Program-made: the position numbers and the translations under genes
Shown here: positions 49,220-57,389 of the stretch, piece by piece
Numbering within the stretch: position 1 is the stretch's first letter
Layout of the letters: every line of letters begins with the position of its first letter
Notes under the pieces: generated by a model
Seen by the model: the letters and a program-made list of their open reading frames with translations, nothing else
What the model was told of the DNA's origin: nothing
Database searches by the model: none
Assembly: GCA_945904015.1 (NCBI GenBank)
Contig: CAMDPK010000003.1
Span: forward strand, 1-64,000
Length of the DNA: 64,000 bases
Reading direction: 5' to 3'
Source: Candidatus Kuenenia stuttgartensis
Lineage (GTDB): Bacteria > Planctomycetota > Planctomycetia > Planctomycetales > Planctomycetaceae

Positions 49220-52200
49220 TCACTTCTTCCGTCGTTTGTCCTGCGTGCTGTCCAGCAGCACTCGGCCGTTTTCGTCTTTGATAAGAGCTTGGTTGTCGAA
49301 CGTGTCGTCGTTGATCCAGCGGTTGAAGCCGGTGCCGATCCAGCCGGTCGGCATGTCGATCGAACGCCAGTGAAAACCTCGCGACGAGGCGTCCCAGGTG
49401 ACCCGCCACTGGCCGCCGAAGACATCGTTGGCGAAGTGCGTGTAGTGATACGATTTTTCCTTGGGGTCGTAGGTCATGAGGCCCACCGTATTCATGTTCT
49501 GCTTGTCGTCGTACGAGCGGAACATCAGGAACCGGCCGCCGATGGCCCACGCGGTGCGTTCGGCGATCGTGGCGGTGTCGCCGTCAGGGAACCAGATCGA
49601 CGGCTTCATGGTCTGCCGGATCGTCCAATCGCCGGCCATCTTGTTGAGCAGCGCGAGTTCTTCGTTGCCAGCAGCGGGACCATTCGACAGCGTGAGGTCG
49701 TCGTCCACTTTGGACGACTTGCGGACCCACGTCGCTCGCATGTCGCGAGTCACCTGACCGTCGGCGCTTTTGACCAGCAGCGTCGATTCGATGCGATCGT
49801 TGCTCACAAAGCGGTCGGTGCTGGTGCCGGTGACTCCGGGCGACGGCGGTTTGGCTTGCAACGTGAGCGTTTGTGACGCGGCATCCCACTGGCCGATCCG
49901 CTCAAAAACTTCGCCGCCGGAGCCGAACAGCCAGATGTGATAGCTACCAACGATTTCGTCGAAGCCGAGGATTGCGAGATACTGTTGATCGCCAGCTTCA
50001 CTCGCCCATTGCCAGAGCAGAAACCGATCGTCGAGGATTTTCCGCACTACGACATTCGCCTTGATCGTCTGTTCGTCCGGCGTGGCCGCCGTGGGCTTGT
50101 ACACGGTTGTTGATTCCCAGCGGCCGACCCAGCGATCGAAGACGGCTGATTGATGCGTTGGCACGCCGTACTCCGTCTCGAAGTTTTTCGGCAGCTTGTT
50201 GGCGTGGAAGGCGAGCAATTCGAGGTCGTCGAAGATGGCCTTGCCTTTGCCGATCAGCGTCAGGGCAAGGCTGAGCGACCGGGCCTCCGGATAAGTCTTG
50301 AGAGCGTCCACGATGGTCAACCGATGCCAGCCGTCCTGCTTGATGCTGACCGTGCCGCGGTTCTCGCCGATGTATTGTCCGCTGGCATCGAAGTAGAGCA
50401 GCTTGATCTGGGCCGACCCGGATTCGAGCTGCACCCAGCCGCTCGCGGCGTACCGATAGGCGGGATGCGCCGGCGGACGGTTCGTGGGAATGACGGCGAA
50501 CAGCCCGTCGCCTTCGATCATCCAGCCTCGCTTGCCGGTTCGTCCGCCTTCGACGACTCGATGCTGATAGGTGTTCGGCGGAATGACATTTCCCGTGCCC
50601 CAGCCCGCCGGGTATCGCTCGCCCAGCGCGGTGGCTTCTAGCGACGGATCGGTGATCAGATTGACGCCGAGCAGAACGGTGGGTGGCAGAGTCGGTGCGG
50701 ATGATCGAGGTGTTTTGATGACCGCGCCCGGCACTGGCTTGGTCTTCGGTCCGGGGATCGGCAGCGGTTCGAGCGTGGTCGCGTAGGTATTCACACGCCA
50801 CTGGCCGTCGGTGTCGAAGTTCAACACTGCCGACTCAAACATCAGGCCCTGGCGTTTCGCGAAATGAGTCTTGTATTCCACGGCCGCGTAACGTCCCGCC
50901 GGAAGGCCTGGAAATTCGCCGATCAGCCACAGTCGCCGAAGCGTCCGTTGAGTGGCCTTGCCAACCGTATCGCGGAGCAACTGGTACTGCTTAGACGCTT
51001 GCTCCTTCGTTGCCGCACGTTTGGCCAACATCGAGGAGATGTCGTGCAACTGGTCGAACTTGTCGTCGTCAGCCACTACCAAGAATGCTTCGGCCGCCTT
51101 GAGAACTTTCCGCTCTTCGTCTCCCAGCGTCGCGGCGACCGTGACGCGCTCGAACACCGCCGTCAGATGATCCGGCCGGTGATCGGGATCAAAGTTGGTC
51201 GGCCGCGAGTAGTCCTGGTCGATCAGCGCCAGCTTGAGCCGCTCGCCGTCGAACTGGTAGATGCCCGGCATCGCTTCCTGCTTGCCGGGAGCCACGAAGT
51301 CGATCTGCTTGGGATCGCGGTTCGAGTTGATCGTGAACGTCACGGCTATAGGCGTCGGCGGGCCGGAGGGTTGGACGAACTCGACACGCTCGCCGTCGAA
51401 CGTGATCGACAACTGCGTGAGTTCTGCGGCTGTCAGCGGTTTCTTCCGCGCGTGGCCGGAAACGGCAATCCACTTGCCTTGCAGCCGCTTCTCGTCTGAG
51501 ACGGTCGCGTTTTCGGTCTTTAGTTTGAACGTCACCGTGACTCGCTTCGCGCCGCCTCGCGTGAGACTGAACTTGTCGGTGTCGGTCGTCAGCCCGTCTG
51601 GAAGCTCGGTCACGTTGATCAGGTACTCGCCCTTGCGGATCGAATGCTTGCCCGCCTTGAGCTCATACTTTCGTCCCGTGACCTTATCGTGAATCTTCAC
51701 GCGAGACTGCTTTTCAATAAGCACGGCGACTTTATCGGAGGCTCGAATCTCGAACGTCCCTGTGTCGGTCTGCACGTAGATCACGATCGCCGCGAGGATC
51801 AACGCCGCAAACAGAAACGCCGCTGCGACCGTTCGACCAATCCGCCGTCGCGGAGGCAACGCGGTTTGCGTGAACGGAGCCGACACTGCGACGACTTCAG
51901 CCGGAGTTTGAAACCGCTCGGCGGGATTCTTCGCCATCATCCGCGAGACGACGGCGGCCAGCTCGGTCGGCACATCATTCCGCAGCGTCGTCAGTACCGG
52001 CGGCGACTGTTCGGCATGAGCCTTGAGCTTCATAAGCACATTGTCCGCCTCAAACGGCGGCTTGCCGGTCAGCAGAAACCAGAACGTGCAGCCGAGGCTG
52101 TAAATGTCCGCTCGAATGTCCGCCGAGTGCGCATCCTGAATCTGCTCCGGCGCGATGTAGTCCGGAGTCCCCATCACGCTGCCCGCTGTCGTGAGATGCC

Positions 52201-53083
52201 CTTTGGAGTGCGGGGTGTCAGAACCATTTTGGATTTCCTTTGTCGCTGCCGCGCCGGTCTCCGCTGAAAGATCTGAAAGCGGTGCTGACACACCGCACTC
52301 CAAAGTGAACCCTGCCAGTCCGAAATCCAGAATCCGTACCTGCCCCTCAGCCGACAGCATCAAGTTGTGCGGTTTGATGTCGCGGTGAACCATCCCCTTC
52401 TCGTGAGCGTGTTGCAGCCCCTCGGCCGCCTGCCGAATGCACTCGCTCGCTTCGGCGACCGACATCGGCCCGCGATGTTTCACGACGCTGGCGAGGTTGG
52501 TTCCTTCGACGAACTCCATCACCAGAAAGTGAACGTCACCCGCCTGCTCGGCGTCGTAGGCCGTGACGATGTTGGGATGCGTCAGCTTCGCCGCCGCCTG
52601 CACCTCGCGCCGAAACCGCACGACGGCTTGCGGCTGTCGGATCAATTGCGAATTGATGAGCTTGATCGCCACCGGCCGGTTCATCAGCCGATGCTCGGCC
52701 CGATAGACGTTCCCCATGCCGCCGCGCCCGATCAGCTCGACGATGCGATAACGCGGATGGTCTCGCAGTTCGATTGGCAGTTCATCGACACTGACCGGCT
52801 CACCCGATTGCACGAGCAACGTGGCCGAGTGTGCCGAGTCGTGGCCGATGCAGCTTGCGTCGGCACCTAGATCGGTACGGACGCTGGCAGCGTCCGCCAC
52901 GACGTCACTCGGCTGCGCGATCTTCACCAGCCCGACGAACGTGTCGTCCTTCAAATCGAGCAGTGTCTCGCAACACACGCGACAGACTTCGAGATGCTGC
53001 TCGACTGAAGTCGACTCGTCAGCCGTGAGCTTCCCCTGCCCGAACGCGATCAACTGCTCTTTCTGCGGATGGTCGAGCGACAT
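49220..53083 (-). CDS. Zinc-finger Ser/Thr protein kinase with TIGR03067-like and DUF1579-like domains
   Basis: 1287 residues; ATG with AGAGG upstream. Order: zf-HC2-like anti-sigma zinc finger (HLEVCRVCC, about 29-40); kinase (about 112-400) with GRGGMGNVY, VAIK141, HRDIKPHN, DFG253 and GTPDYIAPEQ; a repeat-derived insertion of about 36 residues in the activation segment (260-296); a transmembrane helix (about 417-437); a TIGR03067-like domain (LQGKWIAVSGH); a beta-sandwich region (about 760-900); and two DUF1579-like domains (about 925-1100 and 1145-1287; VGRWESTT and AGDWTIRQT). It probably senses an extracellular cue and phosphorylates targets inside. It lies next to an ECF sigma factor gene, the usual arrangement for planctomycete kinase-linked sigma factors. 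Confidence 0.9.
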   Translation of the reverse strand: MSLDHPQKEQLIAFGQGKLTADESTSVEQHLEVCRVCCETLLDLKDDTFVGLVKIAQPSDVVADAASVRTDLGADASCIGHDSAHSATLLVQSGEPVSVDELPIELRDHPRYRIVELIGRGGMGNVYRAEHRLMNRPVAIKLINSQLIRQPQAVVRFRREVQAAAKLTHPNIVTAYDAEQAGDVHFLVMEFVEGTNLASVVKHRGPMSVAEASECIRQAAEGLQHAHEKGMVHRDIKPHNLMLSAEGQVRILDFGLAGFTLECGVSAPLSDLSAETGAAATKEIQNGSDTPHSKGHLTTAGSVMGTPDYIAPEQIQDAHSADIRADIYSLGCTFWFLLTGKPPFEADNVLMKLKAHAEQSPPVLTTLRNDVPTELAAVVSRMMAKNPAERFQTPAEVVAVSAPFTQTALPPRRRIGRTVAAAFLFAALILAAIVIYVQTDTGTFEIRASDKVAVLIEKQSRVKIHDKVTGRKYELKAGKHSIRKGEYLINVTELPDGLTTDTDKFSLTRGGAKRVTVTFKLKTENATVSDEKRLQGKWIAVSGHARKKPLTAAELTQLSITFDGERVEFVQPSGPPTPIAVTFTINSNRDPKQIDFVAPGKQEAMPGIYQFDGERLKLALIDQDYSRPTNFDPDHRPDHLTAVFERVTVAATLGDEERKVLKAAEAFLVVADDDKFDQLHDISSMLAKRAATKEQASKQYQLLRDTVGKATQRTLRRLWLIGEFPGLPAGRYAAVEYKTHFAKRQGLMFESAVLNFDTDGQWRVNTYATTLEPLPIPGPKTKPVPGAVIKTPRSSAPTLPPTVLLGVNLITDPSLEATALGERYPAGWGTGNVIPPNTYQHRVVEGGRTGKRGWMIEGDGLFAVIPTNRPPAHPAYRYAASGWVQLESGSAQIKLLYFDASGQYIGENRGTVSIKQDGWHRLTIVDALKTYPEARSLSLALTLIGKGKAIFDDLELLAFHANKLPKNFETEYGVPTHQSAVFDRWVGRWESTTVYKPTAATPDEQTIKANVVVRKILDDRFLLWQWASEAGDQQYLAILGFDEIVGSYHIWLFGSGGEVFERIGQWDAASQTLTLQAKPPSPGVTGTSTDRFVSNDRIESTLLVKSADGQVTRDMRATWVRKSSKVDDDLTLSNGPAAGNEELALLNKMAGDWTIRQTMKPSIWFPDGDTATIAERTAWAIGGRFLMFRSYDDKQNMNTVGLMTYDPKEKSYHYTHFANDVFGGQWRVTWDASSRGFHWRSIDMPTGWIGTGFNRWINDDTFDNQALIKDENGRVLLDSTQDKRRKK
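52199..52305. repeat. Palindromic repeat, CCTTTGGAGTGCGG family, inside kinase gene
   Basis: The left arm reads CTTTGGAGTGCGGGGTGTCA and the right is its inverse with small changes, around a 60-bp centre. It lies fully within the kinase reading frame and keeps it open. The translated peptide contains ECGVSAPL and SDTPHSKG, phrases also produced by the copy at 56052-56193. Confidence 0.9.
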
Positions 53084-53098
53084 GAGCGGCCTCTTTAT

Positions 53099-53218
53099 GT
53101 AGCCATCACACTCCCGCGTGATGAGCCGAACGCTGTGGAAAATTTTCGAGTGAAAGAAATCACCAGAATCGCAAGTCGGTGAAGCGTTCGGCTCGTCGCG
53201 CGGGAGCGTGACGGCTAC
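53099..53218. repeat. Palindromic repeat, GTAGCCRTCACRCTCCCGCG family
   Basis: Arms of about 36 bp (53099-53134 and 53183-53218) with several mismatches: GTAGCCATCACACTCCCGCG on the left and the inverse of GTAGCCGTCACGCTCCCGCG on the right. It occupies the 140 bp between the kinase gene and the DUF1579-like gene upstream of it, six bases after the latter's stop codon. Confidence 0.85.
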
Positions 53219-53223
53219 GTTCG

Positions 53224-54237
53224 CTACCTCTTCTCAACGACTCGCTTGCTTGTCCCCTCCATGCGGAACATCGCGACCTTCTGCGGGTTCTCGACCAGCA
53301 CGGTCCAATCGAGCTTGTCATTCACGAACCGATGCTGAGCCATGCTGGCGAGTCCGTTAGGGTCGGTCAGTTTCCAAGTGAACGCCTTCGCGGCGTCATC
53401 CCACTGACCGGTCGAATCGTTGAACTGCCCCATCGAGGAGAACCACCACGCTCGGTATTTCTTCTGGTTCACATCGAACAGCATCAGAAACGTGCCCTCG
53501 GTTCCATCCGAGTGCTTGGTCCGTTCGCGGACCATCTGCCCGCCGAGTTCGCGCGTGAAGACCATCGTGGCCGAGCCGCTCTTCTCCTCAGGAGTCCATT
53601 CGGCCTTCGGCACGCGATACTCGGCTTTCCATGTGCCGAGGAACCGGTCGAACTGCCTCAGTTCGGCCGAGCGTTCAGGTTCCCTCGCAGCCGTGTTGGT
53701 CGTCGGCTTCGATGGTCCGTCCTTACGCAGCGTGTTCACGCCCGCCATTTCACCGACTTGTTGGCTGTCGCGGTCGGTGTAGAGGAACTTCCAGCGCTCC
53801 TTCCCCGCCGTCGAAAAGTCCGCCGTGACCTTCGCACGCACGCCGTTGGCATCTGGCTGCGTCACCGATGTCATCGTCTTTGCGTTCGCGCCCCAGGTCA
53901 TCTCGGCCTGGTTGGTCGAGCCGTTTGAGACGAACGTCCAACTGCGATACTTCTTCGCCTCCGTATCGAACGTGAACAGCGTCGTCACCCAAATGTCCGG
54001 GCCGTCCGACGAGTGCATGACTCCCGATTGCTCAAGAAACCGCCCGCCGAGAATCCACTTCGCCGTCGACTCGTTCTTGCCGGCGGCATTGTCCATCACG
54101 ACATCCCACGTCCCGGCGTAGTGCTGCAAGACCTGCAACTCCGGGACGTCTTTGGCCGGCTCCGCGTCCTCGGCCTGGACGGACGAGATTCCGAGTAGAG
54201 TCGCCAGAGACCAACAAACCGCCAGAAGTCGTCGCAT
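53224..54237 (-). CDS. Exported protein with two DUF1579-like domains
   Basis: 337 residues; ATG with AAGGAG seven bases upstream. A signal peptide (about 1-22, ending SSVQAED) is followed by two copies of a lipocalin-like DUF1579 unit: about 35-170 (YAGTWDVVMDN, WILGGRFLEQSG, TLFTFDTEAKKYRSW) and about 195-325 (LGTWKAEYRV, RELGGQMVRER, MLFDVNQKKYRAWWF). The second half of the kinase downstream has the same unit twice, so the two proteins are related and may respond to the same ligand. Cellular role unknown. Confidence 0.85.
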   Translation of the reverse strand: MRRLLAVCWSLATLLGISSVQAEDAEPAKDVPELQVLQHYAGTWDVVMDNAAGKNESTAKWILGGRFLEQSGVMHSSDGPDIWVTTLFTFDTEAKKYRSWTFVSNGSTNQAEMTWGANAKTMTSVTQPDANGVRAKVTADFSTAGKERWKFLYTDRDSQQVGEMAGVNTLRKDGPSKPTTNTAAREPERSAELRQFDRFLGTWKAEYRVPKAEWTPEEKSGSATMVFTRELGGQMVRERTKHSDGTEGTFLMLFDVNQKKYRAWWFSSMGQFNDSTGQWDDAAKAFTWKLTDPNGLASMAQHRFVNDKLDWTVLVENPQKVAMFRMEGTSKRVVEKR

Positions 54238-54381
54238 CGGGGTCGCTCCTTGAAAGAGGGGACACAGCCTGCGGGCGATTGTCCCGCAGAGGAAAGTGCA
54301 TGAGGGGCACCATTCTTACACGCGATGAGGAAAGATTCTCATGATCGCGCGTTTGTGGCGCACGCGGCTCGTGTGCTGGAA

Positions 54382-54468
54382 GTAGGGTGGGACCAACGCA
54401 GCGCCGGCCCACCACGTTGTGCGAGGAATTGGTGGGCCGGCGTCCGAAGCGGACTGGTCCCACCCTAC
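54382..54468. repeat. Palindromic repeat, GTAGGGTGGGACCA family
   Basis: Outer arms GTAGGGTGGGACCA and TGGTCCCACCCTAC at 54382 and 54468 ends, with an inner inverted pair around GCCGGCCCACCA/TGGTGGGCCGGC. The right end supplies the TAG stop codon of the ECF sigma factor gene (54465-54467). Confidence 0.88.
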
Positions 54469-55052
54469 TCGTCGATCAGCCCGGCCGCCTCGCGACGCAG
54501 CGTGCTGAGCACTCGGCTACGAGCGACGTAAACCGAGTTCAGCGGCATTCCAAGTTCTGCGGCGACGATGTCGGCTCGCTGGCCGTCGAACATCTGGCGA
54601 TGGAACGCTGCCCACGTCTGTGGCTCGAAGCGCGGTCGCACGGACTCCAGCAGCCGAGCCATCACATGCCGGTCATGTTCGAGATTCCATTCGCGGCTGG
54701 CGTTGCTTGATTCGTCCGCGAGCTGTTCGAGTTGCTCCGCCCATGTGCTGCCGCCGGTCGCGGCCGGTCGATACTTCTTCGACCGCCAGAAGTCGCGCAG
54801 TCGATTCACCAGAATCGTGCGCAGCCAACTCCGAAACGCACCCTCTCGGCCAGAGTGCTCGAAGCAAGACAACTCACGCGAGACGGTCAGGAGAACCTCT
54901 TGAATCAAATCGTCCGCGTCGGTCGAGGCCACCTCGAATCGCATCAGCCAGGATCGCAGTAACGCCGAGTAAACCTCAGCCATACGCTGCCACGCCTCAT
55001 CGGTGACGTTGTCTCGCGCGCGGTCCAGCAAACTCAAAGAAGTCTCGCTCAC
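54465..55052 (-). CDS. ECF RNA polymerase sigma factor
   Basis: 195 residues. Region 2 (about 28-90) has DADDLIQEVLLTVSRELSCF, close to the DDLVQEVFL signature; region 4 (about 135-185) has the helix-turn-helix AAELGMPLNSVYVARSRVLSTLRR. It directs RNA polymerase to a special set of promoters. The gene begins GTGGTGAGC; the second GTG (55052) is preferred because GAGGTGG stands seven bases upstream. That start overlaps the TGA of the upstream ornithine-cyclodeaminase-like gene by three to four bases, an odd coupling. The zinc-finger kinase lies two genes downstream and probably controls its activity. Confidence 0.9.
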   Translation of the reverse strand: MSETSLSLLDRARDNVTDEAWQRMAEVYSALLRSWLMRFEVASTDADDLIQEVLLTVSRELSCFEHSGREGAFRSWLRTILVNRLRDFWRSKKYRPAATGGSTWAEQLEQLADESSNASREWNLEHDRHVMARLLESVRPRFEPQTWAAFHRQMFDGQRADIVAAELGMPLNSVYVARSRVLSTLRREAAGLIDE

Positions 55053-56044
55053 CACGCCACCTCTTGCCCGAGGTTGAGTCGTGCGGCGTTCTCCAACGCG
55101 ACGCGCGCGGCGACGGCGTCCTGCACAGCGAGTCCCACCGATTTGAAAAACGTGATCTGCTGATCGTCGGCTCGGCCGGGCCGGCGGCCGAGCACCAATT
55201 CGCCGAGCTCCGCATGAATGTGCTCGTGGCCGATCAATCCCGCCTGCATCGGTTGAATGAGATCCCCCGCCTCTTCCCAAGCAGCATGTCGGCTATCGAC
55301 CACGACCAGTGCGCGACGCACGGTCTCCGGCGGAACCTCACGAGCTTGCGGCGTGTACGAGCCGACCGCATTGATGTGGACTCCAGGCTTGAGATCAGCG
55401 TCGTCGAAGATCGGCTCTTTTGAAGTTGTCGTGCAACACACGATGTCGGCGTCGGCAAGTGCTTGCCGAGGCGAATCGGCCGCGATGAGTTCCGCAGGGA
55501 TGGCGGGACGCCCCGCGAACTCAGCGATCAATGCGGCGACTTTGTTAGGCGTGCGACCGCACACGAAGATCTTCTCGATCGGACGCACTGCGCACATCGC
55601 AAACAGATGTGTGATGGCTTGAACTCCGGCCCCGAAGAGAGCCACCGTGCGGCTGTCGCTCCGAGCCAGCAGATCGGTCGCCGCTCCGCTGGCCGCCGCC
55701 GTGCGGATCGCAGTGAGCATCGCGCCGTCGAGCAGCGCGATCGGACGGCCGGTATCCGGTTCCAACATCACGACCGCCGCTTGTATGCGAGCCAGTCCGC
55801 GAGCTGGATTCCCGTCAAACAGCGAGACAACCTTGACCGCGAGCGCTTGCTCCACCGTCGTTTCGCCATCGACGAACGACGGCATGATGAGACTGATGCC
55901 GGAGTGCGGAGTAATCGACAAATGAATTCGCGGTGGCACGAGAGCTTTGCCTTCGCTGAAGGCCGCGAACGCCTGCTTCATCGCGTCAATGGCCAACGAC
56001 ATCGGCAGTGCTTGACGAATATCGGCAGCGTTGAGGATCAGCAC
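55049..56044 (-). CDS. Ornithine cyclodeaminase/mu-crystallin family protein
   Basis: 331 residues from the GTG at 56044, preceded by AAAGGGG which is contributed by the end of a palindromic repeat. NAD(P)-binding Rossmann motif LFGAGVQAITHL (about 130-141), then CGRTPNKV and the substrate-binding HINAVGSYTP; the N-terminal part contains LIMPSFVDGE and AVKVVSLF, where the catalytic lysine (K in LAVKVV) lies. Members cyclise ornithine or reduce ketimines, or make amino acids for siderophores. A longer in-frame form upstream is only translated repeat and is rejected. The gene is divergent from an enolase-superfamily pseudogene and its stop codon overlaps the sigma factor start. Confidence 0.9.
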   Translation of the reverse strand: MLILNAADIRQALPMSLAIDAMKQAFAAFSEGKALVPPRIHLSITPHSGISLIMPSFVDGETTVEQALAVKVVSLFDGNPARGLARIQAAVVMLEPDTGRPIALLDGAMLTAIRTAAASGAATDLLARSDSRTVALFGAGVQAITHLFAMCAVRPIEKIFVCGRTPNKVAALIAEFAGRPAIPAELIAADSPRQALADADIVCCTTTSKEPIFDDADLKPGVHINAVGSYTPQAREVPPETVRRALVVVDSRHAAWEEAGDLIQPMQAGLIGHEHIHAELGELVLGRRPGRADDQQITFFKSVGLAVQDAVAARVALENAARLNLGQEVAW

Positions 56045-56051
56045 GGTAGCC

Positions 56052-56193
56052 CCTTTGGAGTGCGGTGTGTCAGCACCGCTTTCATTTGCGGCACAGCCGC
56101 TTTCTAATTTCTTCGCTGCTGAATCGCGACTCGCCGACAGAAAAGCGGCTGCGCCGAAATCCAAAGCGGTGCTGACACACCGCACTCCAAAGG
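56052..56193. repeat. Palindromic repeat, CCTTTGGAGTGCGG family, between divergent genes
   Basis: 142 bp. Outer arms CCTTTGGAGTGCGGTGTGTC (left) and the inverse (right) are perfect for about 28 bp; an inner pair (GGCACAGCCGCTTT and AAAGCGGCTGCGCC) lies within. Each end carries CCAAAGG reading outwards, which forms the Shine-Dalgarno sequence of the gene on that side. Same family as the element in the kinase gene (52199). Confidence 0.92.
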
Positions 56194-56199
56194 AACCGC

Positions 56200-57273
56200 A
56201 TGAAGATCACTCGCATTTTGGCTTATCGCGTGGACCTGCCGTTGCGCGAAGGAACCTACAAATGGTCCGGCGGTAAATCGGTGTCGGTGTTCGACAGCAC
56301 GGTTGTCGCAGTCGAGACCGACGCGGGGATCACCGGCTATGGCGAGGTCTGCCCGCTCGGTCCGTTTTATCTGCCGGCGTATGCGGCGGGAGCGCGGGCC
56401 GGGATCTTGGAACTCGGACCGCATCTGCTCGGCGAAGACCCGACGCAGTTGAGCAAACTCAATCGTCGCATGGATGCCGCACTGCAAGGGCATGCGTATG
56501 TGAAGTCGGCGATCGACATGGCCTGCTGGGACATTCTCGGCAAAGTGACCGGGCAGCCGGTGTGCGTGTTGCTCGGCGGGCGTTACGGCGATGACTTCGG
56601 ACTGTACCGAGCGATCTCGCAGGAGACTCCCGAAGTCATGGCGAGCAAAGTCTCCGGCTATCGAGCCGAAGGCTATCGCCGCTTCCAACTGAAAGTCGGC
56701 GGCGATCCGGACACCGACATCGAACGCATCCGAGCCGTCTCCGCGCAGCTTTAACCCGGCGACCGCCTGATCGCCGATGCCAACACCGGCTGGCTGATGC
56801 ACGACGCGATGCGCGTCGTCAAAGCGGTGCGCGACATCGACGTCTACATCGAGCAACCCTGCCGCACCTACGAAGAGTGCCTGACGATCCGCCAGCACTG
56901 CGATCATCCATTCGTGCTCGACGAAAACATCGACTCGCTGGACGTGCTACTGCGCGGCCACGCCGACCGCGCGATGGACGTTGTCAACATCAAGATCAGC
57001 AAGTTCGGCGGCCTGACGAAAGCTCGGCAAGCCCGCGACCTATGCGTGTCGCTGGGAGTCGCCATGACCATCGAAGACAGTTGGGGCGGCGACATCGTCA
57101 CCGCCGCGATCGCGCATTTGGCTCATAGCACTCCGACGGAGTTCCTCTTCACGACAACCGACCTCAACAGCTACGTGACCGTCAGCTTCGCCGACGGAGC
57201 GCCGCAACGAACGAACGGCCGGATGTCGGCCAGCACGCAACCGGGTTTGGGAGTGACGCCGAAGTTTGACGTG
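56200..57273 (+). pseudogene. Enolase-superfamily (mandelate racemase/muconate-lactonizing-like) gene, 5' part
   Basis: Starts at ATG 56200 with AAAGGA six bases upstream, donated by the repeat. The first 184 codons encode a capping domain and the barrel start ([32 protein letters not shown]). Codon 185 is TAA (56752-56754). The frame then goes on without further stop: LIADANTGW (metal ligand D), YIEQPC (E), FVLDENIDS (E) and [14 protein letters not shown]. At 57273 the gene is cut by a recombinase-in-trio element. The ten missing codons are found at 60799-60828. Joined, the parts give a standard 367-residue enzyme apart from the TAA. Non-functional unless the stop is read through. Confidence 0.9.
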
Positions 57274-57303
57274 ATCGATTATGTGCCCTGGCACATAATC
57301 GAT
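57274..57303. repeat. Palindrome at the left end of the RIT element
   Basis: ATCGATTATGTGCC and its inverse, separated by two bases (CT), 14-bp arms. The TTATGTGCC core recurs in the terminal inverted repeats and at 60714-60727 inside the right end, so these are likely recombinase binding sites. Confidence 0.8.
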
Positions 57304-57333
57304 CTAATGTGCCCAACTTCGTTATGTGGCCGC
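57304..57333 (+). repeat. Left terminal inverted repeat of the RIT element
   Basis: CTAATGTGCCCAACTTCGTT followed by ATGTGGCCGC; the same 30 bases occur in reverse complement at 60769-60798. Contains two ATGTG words about 17 bases apart, a possible pair of recombinase arms. Confidence 0.88.
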
Positions 57334-57389
57334 CGTGTCGGCGCGACGGTTGTGTGTGGGAGGTGGGCGTGGCATTGGCAACATAACCA

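Noticed and set aside
56044-56185. N-terminal extension of the ornithine-cyclodeaminase-like protein
   Set aside because: The extra residues (e.g. [11 protein letters not shown]) are translated palindrome; the GTG at 56044 has a good ribosome site and starts the family domain.
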